From Isochrysis galbana (taxonomy: Eukaryota > Haptophyta > Isochrysidales > Isochrysidaceae): 64,000 bases of DNA. Below are positions 55,097 to 64,000 of the stretch, piece after piece. The notes below the pieces were generated by a model, which did not search any database, was not told the DNA's origin, and worked only from the letters and a program-made list of their open reading frames with translations. The translations under genes were made by a program, and so were the position numbers. Location of the stretch: positions 4,478,474 through 4,542,473 of the forward strand of contig CM030936.1 in NCBI GenBank assembly GCA_018136815.1. Direction: 5' to 3'. Position 1 is the stretch's first letter. Every line of letters begins with the position of its first letter.

Positions 55097-56137
55097 TCAC
55101 GCCTTCTTTGCGAAGAAAGACTCCATGCTTCGCTGCCCCTTTCTTAGCGGCTCCAGAAGCTTCGCCTTCTTGGCAGGAGCGGGCTTCGTACTCCTTGGCG
55201 GAAGATCTGCCTGCAGTTGAGGAGGCGTGGATTTGTAGACTGGCGTTGCCTCCAAATGGTTGACCGAGCGATTCTTGTCCTCAAAGTCATTATCCTTCAC
55301 GCCGAGCTCTTCACGTAAACGTTCGGCCCATTTGTCGCTCACATACTCACAGACCAGCAGGTAGCACGAGCGTGTCGACGCTTGAGCCTCATTCTGTTCA
55401 GTTTCGATGGTGTGAAAGTGCCCCTCTGCAGACTCGAATTGTGAGAGGGCTCCGACGGCTGGGCCGGGTGTGGTCGGCAGCCCCTGTTTGGTCGGAGGGA
55501 GAGCATTGATGTGCGGAGAAAGTGCTTGGACCTTACGTCTGAGCCAGGCGATGACCTTTGCATCGCTCAAGCGGACCATGAGCTCATCGTACTTGTCGTT
55601 GACGTCGCAAATGGCAGTCTAGCATTGCGGGGGAGGGGGGGAAAGAGGGCTCGATGAATAGTCCATCTACATGCGCGCATTCAGCGGGCGGGCGGGCCCC
55701 GTTGATCGATGTGACCGGGCACTCAAATCTGGAAGCAGCGTGGACAGGCTGACCAGCTTTTCACTGAGGCCTGGAAGACTCATGAGATGCGCTTCAAGCA
55801 GAGCTTCCTCACGGCCAAACACGTCAGGGAGCGGCTTGAACAGTCCGCGGTGCTCGGCAGTGGCTACACCGCGCGCTCTCTCCAGCAAAGGGAGCAGCAC
55901 GAAGAGCGGGTCGATCGGCGTCGCAAAGCAGAGGGTGCCGTCCTGGACGACACACTCTAAGCCGCTGATCAGCCAAGAAGAAGGAAGCTCTATCGAGCTG
56001 TGAGTGTGGACCTCGAGGAGATGGGCGCCATTGCAACCAAACATCACTCTCTCTCTGGTGCGCGGGTGCTCCGAGGCAAAGAAGGCTAACTGTGCCCCCT
56101 CCCCGCCGCCATACGTGACGACGAGCCGCTGCTTCAT
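55097..56137 (-). CDS. RNASEH2B: Ribonuclease H2 subunit B
   Basis: Coding sequence complement(join(55097..55618, 55754..56137)), 301 aa (human 312). Exon 1: LVVTYGGGEGAQLAFFASEH, MFGCNGAHLLEVHTHSSIEL, SSWLISGLECVVQDGTLCFA and TPIDPLFVLLPLLERA, the triple-barrel core that pairs with subunit C. Exon 2 opens TAICDVNDKYDELMVRLSDA and KVIAWLRRKVQAL, the helical region. The C-terminus ends GQRSMESFFAKKA, a canonical PCNA-interacting PIP box (Q-x-x-M-x-x-F-F). RNase H2 removes ribonucleotides from DNA in the nucleus. The intron (135 bases) uses a weak gtcagc donor, supported by phase and alignment. Start ATG 56137 precedes the core; a GA repeat lies upstream at 56199. Confidence 0.85.
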
Positions 56138-56950
56138 ACCCGCCCAACGCTGCGCTGCCAATACTCGCGCACACCCCACGCTCCACGCCGCAGACGGAGA
56201 GAGAGAGAGAGAGGTGGGAGTGGGGGTGGGGTGGGTGGGCCGACTCCTCCCGTCGGCGGTCGCACCTAACTGCCCCTTCGTCCGAGAGCTCCTTTGCGCG
56301 GGAGAGGAAGAAGTGAAGAAGGTACGAGTACACAGTAGAGTAGTAAACTTGTGCTACCAGTAAAGTCTCTCTCTCTCTCTCAGTCAAGCCGCTGAGATCG
56401 GACGCAGTCGCGCCCAGTTGCCGGTTCCCGGTTCTGCAGCCCGAGCCACCTCTTGTGAGTTGTGCCGTGGGTACGGAGGCTCCCTCTCGGCACTCACGCT
56501 CACGGCGCCATCATGCCATCATCCATTATCCATCATTACCATTATTACTTATTACCTCCTGTTTCTGTTTCTGTGTTTATTTGTGTTTTGCCCCGCAGGC
56601 AAACTATTCACTATTCAAGTGGGACCACTCGGAGTGGGCACGTACCATCAATTCCAGCCCCTGCCCTTTGGCGGGGTCTGGGCACTCATCAATCTGGCCC
56701 AGACCCTTTGTGGGCGCGGTCCGCGAGCTGCACTCCCACGCCTGCGGCGGCACCCAGCCACAGGAGCCAGGGAATGCGCTACCTCGCAGGGAAGTTAGAG
56801 TCACGGAAGACGAAAGATTCATAAGCAGATTTAATAACATCTGGCTACACGCTGACACCGATTACCTAGGAGAGATAGCCGCCGGCACCGGGAACGTGGC
56901 GGAAGCCGAAGAAATCCAATATTACTTACTTACCACCAACCGACCTCTAC

Positions 56951-59561
56951 GGAGTACCTCGGTCACGTTGTCTCGAGGGAAGGTCTCAAGATGGACCCGA
57001 AGAAGGTCGCAGCTGTCGCCGACATCGACCCGTCATCCATCAGCTCCTTGGAAGCGGTTCGATCTTTCCTCGGCCTTTGCTCCTACTATCGTCGATTCAT
57101 TCGCCAATTCGCCGCTAAGGCTGCTCCTCTCACTGCCCTCACGCGGAAGGGCTGCGACATGGCAAAGGAGTCCCAGTCCGAGGAGTGTCACCGAGCTATC
57201 CAAGAGCTCAAGACAGCGATCACCTCGGAGCCCGTCTTGACTCCACCCAGGGATGATCGGCCCTTCATCGTCAAGACCGATGGGGCAAGCAAGTTGGGTA
57301 TCGCCGGCATCCTCTCGCAGCTAGGAGACGATAACCGTGAACGAGTCGTTGGGTACTACGCTCGCAGTCTCACCTCGGCCGAACGCCATTGGACGGTGAC
57401 TGAGATTGAACTCTTGGCTGCCCTGGAATCAATCCGAAATTGGCGACCCTACCTTTGGGGGCGTCGGTTCAAGTTAGTCGTCGACCACTCCGCACTGCGA
57501 TGGCTGCATACCATGAAGGATCAAGTAGCCGGTGGGCCAGCCTCTCGGCTGACTCGGTGGGCTCTCAAGTTGGCTGAGTACCGGTTCGATGTCGAACATA
57601 AACCAGGAGCTGTTCATCAGGATGCTGACGGGCTGTCCCGGCTAGCATCCCTGGAGCCGGAACACGAAGACGAACCACTCGCCGGCCCAGCGTCGTTAGC
57701 GGTACGTGAGCCTGGCTCAGAGTCTCTAGCCGAGCATGAACGGTCTCATCCGGTGGCTGCCATCACGCGCTCCGTAGTTACGGCGCGAGGGCTTCAAGCT
57801 TTGGACCGATCTCGTCGTCGAGCCTCCGATTCCGGGCCCGCCATCCAGTCCAGTTATTTGGCCCCGGGTACGCCGACTTCCGAAGAGATGAGAGCGGCCC
57901 TGGCGGAAGATCCGTTCGTAGAGCCACTCCTAGGCTCAGGAGAGACGGCCAACTACGAGCCATCAGGCCAAGGGTCGCCTCCGCCGGCCGCCGCCTCAGG
58001 CCCCGTTGCCGACGATGATTCGTGTTCCAGTCCTGTCGCTCCCGCTCCCGTTTCCGCTCAGCAATCCAAGATGTTTCGCCGTTTCGTCGTTCACGATGGG
58101 CTCGTCTACTATCGCACCGTTCCTGACTCCACCGACCCGGACTCGCTAGTGCTCTATGTTCCGCCCTCGTTGCGGTCTCGCTACCTCTTTGCCTACCACG
58201 ATCGCTCCGGTCACCTTGGAGTTTCTCGTATGTCCGGTCTTCTTCGTACTCGGGTATACTGGCCTGGCATGTCTTCCGACGTTGCGTCCTACGTCCGAGA
58301 ATGCCACGAGTGCACCCTCGCCAAGCCGCTACCTAGGGCTCTAGCGTCGCCCTCCGGTCTCTCTGTGGGTACCTACCCCTTTGATGTGGTCTACTGCGAC
58401 GTGCTCTCGCTGGCTCCCACTCACAACTTCGTGCCTGGAGTCTCGGGTTACGACAAGCTGGTCGTCTTCATCGACTCGCTCACTCGATGGATTGAGGCTG
58501 AGCCGTCGAATGGGGATCCCTCGTCGGAAGTAGCCTTGGACATGTTCATCCGCTTGATTGTGACGCGTTATGGAGTCCCTAGGCAGCTTCGGACCGACGC
58601 CGGTTCGAATCTTTGTTCGGTTCTTGTTTCGCGTATTCTGGAGCTCACCGGGACTGATTTGTCGAGTACAGAGCCGTATCGACATGAGGGTGTAGGCTTC
58701 GTCGAACGCGCTCAGCAAACGCTCATCCGTTTAATGCGCGCCTCGAACGAGGGTGGCAGCCATTGGGTCGACCATTTGCCGTTCCTACTCCTCTCGTTGA
58801 GGGCTTCTTCCGGTCGTGTTACCTCCCGGTCTCCAGCGTCTTTGATCTTTGGGCGTGAGCTGCGTCTGCCCGCTCAACTTTCTGATCCGAAGTCCGTTTC
58901 GCCAACTGCTCTCGAGGCGGCGTCCGCCGACGTTCGCTCGTACGCATCCAGGCTCAATGCGAGCCTCCGCCTCTCATGGTCCAGCGCTCTCGAGGCTACC
59001 CTAGCCGCTCAGGCTGAGTCGGCCCGTGACGCTACCATCAAGTCTCAAAGACCAGCGCGTTTCGAACCTGGGGATCGCGTCTGCATGCGATTACCAGGCC
59101 GTGCCAACAAGTTGCAATTCATCTACTCGGGTCCCTACCGCGTTGTAGAGGCTCTGTCCGACACTAGGTACCGACTCCGTGATTTGGAGAACCGGTTAGT
59201 CAAGGAGGAGGTGCATATCTCGAACCTCCGGCCGTATCATACTTTCGTTGATGAAGAGCCGCTGGCTGACGACGAGTACATCGTTGAAATGTTGCTCGAT
59301 CGTCGTAGCCATGGCGATTCTATCGAGTACCTCGTGAAGTGGCGTGGCTATTCTATTCGAGAAGCCACCTGGGAGCCTTGTTCCGAGTTGCTCCGTCGTT
59401 GTTCTGATTTGCTTGATGATTATGATCGCTCCGTCGAGGAGACTTGTCCAGAAGATGTTGAGTCCCCGGAAGCAACTTCTTCGTCGGCCAGGGATACTCC
59501 TCTTCCTCCCGTTCTCGATGCGCCGTCTTCGCGCACTCGCTCCAGGCTCCATTCTCGTTGA
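56951..59561 (+). mobile_element. Ty3/gypsy chromovirus pol 3' half: RNase H, integrase, chromodomain
   Basis: The frame is continuous from about 56951; the first ATG is 56991 (856 aa). It begins at the RT connection (TEYLGHVVSREGLKMDPKKV). RNase H follows with FIVKTDGASKLGIAG, TVTEIELLAALESI and HQDADGLSRL. Integrase has the H-H-C-C finger (HDRSGHLG..CHECTLAK) and D, D, E residues at about 470, 536 and 572 (VYCDVLS, LRTDAGS, GFVERAQ). A C-terminal chromodomain, EYIVEMLLDRRSHGDS then YLVKWRGYSIREATWEP, ends the protein. Gag, protease and most of RT are missing, so the copy is 5' truncated, but this half has no stop. Chromodomains steer integration to marked chromatin. Confidence 0.95.
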
Positions 59562-61060
59562 TCCCATGTCTTGGGTAAGGGACCCGTCCCTCTAGGCTAG
59601 CCCCACGCCTCGGCTAGGGCTCCGAGTTCAAGAGCGAATCATGGAGGTGCTGAACGCGTGCTGCCTGCGCTCTACACCCGGCGCAACACCCGAGCAAAGC
59701 TCCTGTAAAAGGGAGAAGTGGGTGGGGCAGTGCGTACGAAAGAGGCCGCCGCGTTAAGCCGCCGATTTCGTGCTCGCTTTGGATCCAAAGGGTGTTCTTG
59801 TCTCCACGTTTCGCTCGCTATGTTCCGTTGCTTCTTGTTCCGATTCTGACCTCTGGTCAGCTCAGGTTCCAAGTTCCAGGTCTCTGTTTCCAGGTTCACC
59901 GCTCGACATCGGGAGACGTCTCGATCTTAGTCGGGGGGTGTCGCATTCATCCTAGATGATGCGATTTCCAGGCTCTTGTTTCCAGGTCCTTCGCCGTGCG
60001 GCCACACGGTGAAGCTCAGGTACATCTAGGTTGGTAGGGTTCGTCCCTAGCGATCTAGAATTCGAGTTCTCGTTTCGTTCCTTCTAGCCTGTCTGTCAAG
60101 TCTAGATTCCAGGTTTCCTCCTTTCGGGTAATCTTGACCCAAAGGAGCCAGGTCGCCTGTCACTCGCTGCGCGCTTGTCTCAGGCTCTCGAGTTACCTTG
60201 TGAAGGCTTGTTTAGCTTCTTGCAAGGCTTGTCGTTTCTTGTTGGGTTCCGGTTCTTTCTTGGGACCTGCTCACTTTCGTTGTCGTCCAGGCCTGTTCTT
60301 CGTAGGTTCTGCTTGGCCTGGTTAGGGTTTCGTTGCCTTCCCGCGTTCGGCGTTTGGCGTTGGCGTTCGGAAACTTCCTCTCATATTCCCTAGGTCCGCT
60401 ACCCTTGGCTTGTAGGTCCTTGCTTCTTTCTTCTCGGTCAAGGTGTTTGGCGAGCGAGTCGGTTGCTCTAGCCGCTCGAGATTTGAGGTTTAATTTGCCA
60501 TCTCCCCTTGGAGATCGGTGTAGGTTCGCTTCTTAGGTGAGGGAATCTTTCCCCTTGATGCAAGTTACATGCAAGCCTTGGCCCCTTTGGTGTTTCTTCC
60601 CCTTGGTTGCTACTCAGGGTTGTTCGTTAGAAGCGTCTAGAAGGTTCACGCTCAACGGCAAGATTTCCTCGGTCGTGAAGACATCTCGTTGCGATCTGTA
60701 TCCAAAGTGATCGCCGTGGTCGCGCGACATGACGCTCCCCTTCGGACTCTCCGCTACGTGGGAAGTTACAAGGGAGACACGCTCCGGCCGTCGCTGCGGA
60801 GTCTCTCTCTCTCTCGCTCTCTCTCTCCGTCTCTCGCGACGTGTTTGAGTTATCGGTGATTTGGGGTCGCGGTTGCTTGATAATTTGCTTTGTTTGGGTG
60901 AATGATTCCGGTGTGTTCGTGAGTCGGTGTAACCTGTTGTTCTCAGCCTCGTTGTCCGTCGTTGTTCGCTGTGTCGCTGCACTCTAGCAGCCTAGGCTCC
61001 CTCCCTGAGGGAAGAGTTCTTTGTAGGTCTAACAATCTCTTACAACCCATCACACTAGGG
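59562..61060. other. 3' flank of the chromovirus, possible LTR region
   Basis: A purine-rich run 'gggagaagtgggtggggcag' (59710-59729) followed by TG could be a polypurine tract and LTR start. 59780-60600 contains many 'ccaggtt' and 'aggttc' words. No matching LTR exists upstream because the 5' half is gone, so ends cannot be set. No gene seen. Confidence 0.35.
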
Positions 61061-61079
61061 CCGCTAGGAGCGCCTCGCC

Positions 61080-61525
61080 GCCCCACAGCCCTTCGTTCGC
61101 CGTTCGTTCCCCGTCCAGACACCCAAATGGGGTTGCCCGACCCAGTCCAGAATTTCATTCACCCGACTCCCGGTGGGGAGGAGGGCCAAAGCGCCGCGCT
61201 AGCCGCCGGTGCTGCTCGCGACGGAGTGGCTCAGAGCCCTCCGGCTCCGCTCGACTCGACATTAGTACGACTACACCCCGTAGCACTTACGTACAGTATA
61301 AACAGGTCACTCAACGGAGCAAGAGGGAGGCGAGAACATACCGTTGGGGACAGGTGCACCCCGCTTAGCTCGGACCCCCCAAACGACCCGGGCCCCTAAG
61401 TAGAGCACGAGGAGCAGAGTTGCCGCAAAGCAGGGAGTGAGGGAGAGGGAGGAGAAAGAGCGTGGCTTCGTGAGTGTCTTCCATTGCCACGGGCGAGGCG
61501 AGAATATTAAAAGGTTTTTTTTTGC
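61080..61525 (+). repeat. Composite repeat: family C plus poly-T-tailed repeat
   Basis: 61080-61262 is the fullest copy of family C (also 13316-13470 inverted and 19480-19600). 61385-61525 matches 26660-26795 and ends 'aatattaaaaggttttttttt'. Both parts in one block suggest they belong to one element about 450 bases long. Confidence 0.75.
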
Positions 61526-62532
61526 TCAGTTATATTATTATTATATTCGGCCATCTTCTGTTTCTTTCACACCTACTCATATCCGTCCAACAAAATCTCC
61601 GAGTTCGCCTGCTCCGTCCGAAAGGACGGATATAAATAGATACGTCCTCCCTTCTTATTTATAGTTGTGACAAGATTCCCTGGTCCCTCTCCGTGGCCTT
61701 CCCACCAAGCTCGCTCACGTTGTCTCCGTCTTCCCTCCCTCCCTCCCTCTCCTCTCCTCTCCCACGATCACCCCGCTCCGCATGGGCTCCCTCCGCTCCC
61801 ACCGTGCCTCCGCCGTCCACCGCCCGCCCCATCCATCCCACCCCGCTTCTTCCACCTCTCTCGAGCACTCCCACACCCATGAGGAGCACTCTCTCCCCCG
61901 CCCCCTCTCTCTCCCTCCCTCTCCCTCTCTCTCCCCTTCACTTTCTCCATCTTGCTCTCTCTCCCATCCACTCCCCCCCTCTCCCCCCCCCTCCGTTCTT
62001 CATCTCTCTCTCCCTCTTCCTCTCCCTCTTCGCCCTACCCTGCCTCGACCTCGCGCTCTTCACCCCGGCCTCTCGATTCCTCTCCCCATTTCACCCTGAC
62101 TCCATCTTCCCTCATTTCCTCCTTCACCCCTGCGCCCTCCCACTCCCTCCCTCTCTCCGCCCTCCCCCCTTCTTCCCTTCCTTGTATTCCTCCTCCGCCG
62201 CCTCTCCTTCTTTCGGACTCCCAAACGCCTACACACCCGCTCTGGCTCCGGCTCTGGCTCAGCCTCCGCCTCCCCTTCCCCCTCCGTCTCCGCGCCTGGC
62301 TTTCGGTCTCGCCCCCGCTCTCCCTCCCACCTCTCCTCACGTTCACGCTCACGCTCACGCTCGCGCTCCTTCTACTCGCGCTTCTTCTAATTACGCTCTT
62401 TCCACTCACGCTTCTTCTACTCACACTCCTTCTTCTCACGTTCTTCTACCTACCCTCCGGCTCGCCCTCTCCATCTCCCGCTCTCCCCGTCTCTGTCCCC
62501 CTTTTGACGTTGCCGCAGAGGCGCTCGCGGTG

Positions 62533-64000
62533 ATGGAGCAGCTTCGGGAAGTGCTCCTCGTCGCCATTCATTCGACTCAAGATGCTACTCTCAATGTAGA
62601 GGCCGTGCTAGCCCCGCAGCCGCCGCTGCTCACTAGAGAGGAGATGTTGGCGCCACTCCCAACACCCTCCTTTCTCCAATCGCCCTCCTTGGGCATATCG
62701 CCCCCGCGCTCACTTCTGCCTTCACAGGCACATTCGATCTCGCCCTTCCAGCGTCCATTGCCGTCTGCGCCCTTGCCAGACGTGGCGCCGCCAGCCGTCC
62801 CGATTCTCTCGCTCCCACCTGCAGCGCGCCGGCCGGCGGCTGGCCCATCGGTCACTGCAAAGTACATGCCGCCGTCGTCACTCTCTCCTGGCTCGCCCCT
62901 CCTCTCACTACCTGCTGAGTTGCAGCTCGAGATCTTTGGCTGGCTGCCGCTGCGCGCTCTAGGCGCGCTCGCAGGCACGTGCCGCCTGCTCTTCCACGGG
63001 CCACCACGCCCTCCACGTCCGCGCTCGCTCGTGGAGGAGGCGCTGCGCCGTCGAGCGGCCGAGGCCGACCGGCCGCCTCCCGTCGCGCTGCCCGAGGGCG
63101 CGGCTGAGTGGGTGCCCTATCTACTGCGTCGCGAGTGGCAGCACGAGCTCGACCACGGCAGCATCGCCGCGGGGCAGGGTGCGCACTCGCTTTTTGTTTC
63201 CTCTGATGGTGTGCTGCTCTCGTGCGGGCTCGAGGAGAAGGCGGGCGTGCTCGGTCTTCGCCGCAGTGCAAGCGAGGCCGAGCTCCGGCTGCCGCGGCCA
63301 ACTGCCGTGCCAGCGCTCGGGGGCGTGCGGCTGTGTGCAGTCGCGACGCACTACAAGCATGCGCTTGCACTGAGCGAGTCAGGCGAAGTCTACCACTGGG
63401 GCGCCGACGCTTACGGCGCGGTCGCAGCCGATGATGATGGCGGCGAGGGGCGTGTGCCGACACTTGTCAAGGGGTTGCGTGGCCACCGCGTTGTGCGTGT
63501 CGCCGCTGGCCTAAACCACAGCGCCGCGCTGACGGAGGACGGCCGCCTGTTCACCTGGGGAGCCAGCGCGCACGGCAACTTCGGTCTAGGCTATGCACTG
63601 CCGCGTGGTGCCGGCTGCCGCACGGCGCCGCATCCCGTTGGCGGTGCCCTGGCTGGGCTGCGCGTCGTCGCCGTCGCCGCCGGCTTCGACTTCACCCTCG
63701 CCGCGACCGAGACAGGCGCCGCTTTTTCTTTCGGCCGCTCAGGTCGCGGCCGGCTTGGGCATGGCGACGCACCAGCCGAGCAGGGTCACCAAGTGTTGCC
63801 GCGACAGATCGAGGGGCTACGTGGCCATCTCGTCGTTGGGCTTGCAGCTGGCAGCGGCCACGCGCTTGCGCTCACCGCTGCTGGCACCGTCTTTGCGTGG
63901 GGCGACGACCGACTCGGTCAGCTTGGCGTCGAGCGCCGGCGTGACGGCGAGCGCGACGTCGCGCGGCCGCGGCTTGTGCGCACCCTCGACGGCACGCGGA
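62533..64000 (+). CDS. F-box / RCC1-repeat protein, 3' partial
   Basis: The frame is open from ATG 62533 through the right edge of the window (489 codons seen). Residues about 125-155 (SLPAELQLEIFGWLPLRALG, ALAGTCRLLF) form an F-box. From about residue 215 come RCC1-type blades: KHALALSESGEVYHWGADAY, HSAALTEDGRLFTWGASAHG, FTLAATETGAAFSFGRSGRG and HALALTAAGTVFAWGDDRLG. F-box/RCC1 proteins are typically substrate receptors of SCF ubiquitin ligases. The frame is also open far upstream (to about 61950) through Ser/Pro/His low complexity, so the true start may be earlier. A CT-rich tract (61730-62000) lies upstream. Confidence 0.85.
   Translation, partial: MEQLREVLLVAIHSTQDATLNVEAVLAPQPPLLTREEMLAPLPTPSFLQSPSLGISPPRSLLPSQAHSISPFQRPLPSAPLPDVAPPAVPILSLPPAARRPAAGPSVTAKYMPPSSLSPGSPLLSLPAELQLEIFGWLPLRALGALAGTCRLLFHGPPRPPRPRSLVEEALRRRAAEADRPPPVALPEGAAEWVPYLLRREWQHELDHGSIAAGQGAHSLFVSSDGVLLSCGLEEKAGVLGLRRSASEAELRLPRPTAVPALGGVRLCAVATHYKHALALSESGEVYHWGADAYGAVAADDDGGEGRVPTLVKGLRGHRVVRVAAGLNHSAALTEDGRLFTWGASAHGNFGLGYALPRGAGCRTAPHPVGGALAGLRVVAVAAGFDFTLAATETGAAFSFGRSGRGRLGHGDAPAEQGHQVLPRQIEGLRGHLVVGLAAGSGHALALTAAGTVFAWGDDRLGQLGVERRRDGERDVARPRLVRTLDGTR

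Noticed and set aside
56604..56720. FQPLPFG, reminiscent of the RT 'PFG' box
   Set aside because: Flanking residues do not match any RT and the chromovirus match starts only at about 56951.
61659..62439. Minus-strand Gly/Arg/Glu ORFs near the right end
   Set aside because: Antisense of C/T-rich DNA upstream of the F-box/RCC1 gene.

Overview
This is nuclear DNA from a GC-rich microbial eukaryote. Seven genes can be spliced by eye with phase-consistent GT-AG introns (one GC-AG), and they encode eukaryote-specific proteins: a complex I assembly factor, RNase H2 subunit B, a RING1-type Polycomb ligase, a nocturnin-like nuclease and an F-box/RCC1 protein. Several introns begin gtgag, gtgcg or gtgat. 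Long homopurine/homopyrimidine tracts, many dispersed repeats, a Ty3 chromovirus, LINE and hAT fragments and a Fanzor-type nuclease fit an alga of the haptophyte or a related chromist lineage. That placement is inference from style; no rRNA or organelle marker is present to prove it. No tRNA, rRNA or CRISPR array was seen.

Layout. 1-1,800: dispersed repeats. 2,231-4,805 (-): NDUFAF5 homologue in four exons. 5,174-8,320: the most interesting block. It holds a Fanzor (eukaryotic TnpB relative) ORF, an inverted second copy of the ORF 3' end plus 3' flank 1 kb away, an AT-rich insert with a small two-TM ORF, and a beta-propeller glycosidase-like fragment. 9,771-12,207 (-): calcineurin-like phosphatase. 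13,300-15,520: mobile-element debris (unknown element protein, hAT transposase, Ty3 scrap). 16,560-18,626 (-): nocturnin/CCR4-like EEP protein. 18,900-20,830: repeats. 21,547-23,327 (+): sugar-nucleotidyltransferase/HAD fusion with a C-terminal membrane anchor. 24,700-26,200: Ty3 and inverted LINE fragments. 26,959-27,876 (+): GT25-like glycosyltransferase. 28,063-28,683: small TIR element carrying coding-like sequence. 29,078-29,725 (-): riboflavin kinase. 32,691-33,746 (-): acyl-CoA thioesterase with a peroxisomal tail.

34,573-37,279: candidate DNA transposon with a proline-rich ORF. 38,903-40,318 (-): class V aminotransferase. 40,467-41,471 (-): repeat-family protein. 42,940-43,399 (+): beta/gamma-crystallin-like membrane protein with an apparent frameshift. 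44,616-46,091 (+): RING1-like ligase. 46,640-54,520: a region bracketed by an inverted repeat pair and holding a dual-specificity-phosphatase-like gene. 55,097-56,137 (-): RNase H2 subunit B. 56,951-59,561 (+): chromovirus RNase H-integrase-chromodomain. 62,533-64,000 (+): F-box/RCC1 gene running off the window.

The host genes are unrelated housekeeping genes rather than one pathway. What unites the window is heavy mobile-element turnover and a recurrent purine/pyrimidine tract just upstream of many coding starts. The strongest candidate for an under-described system is the Fanzor locus with its separately duplicated, inverted right end.
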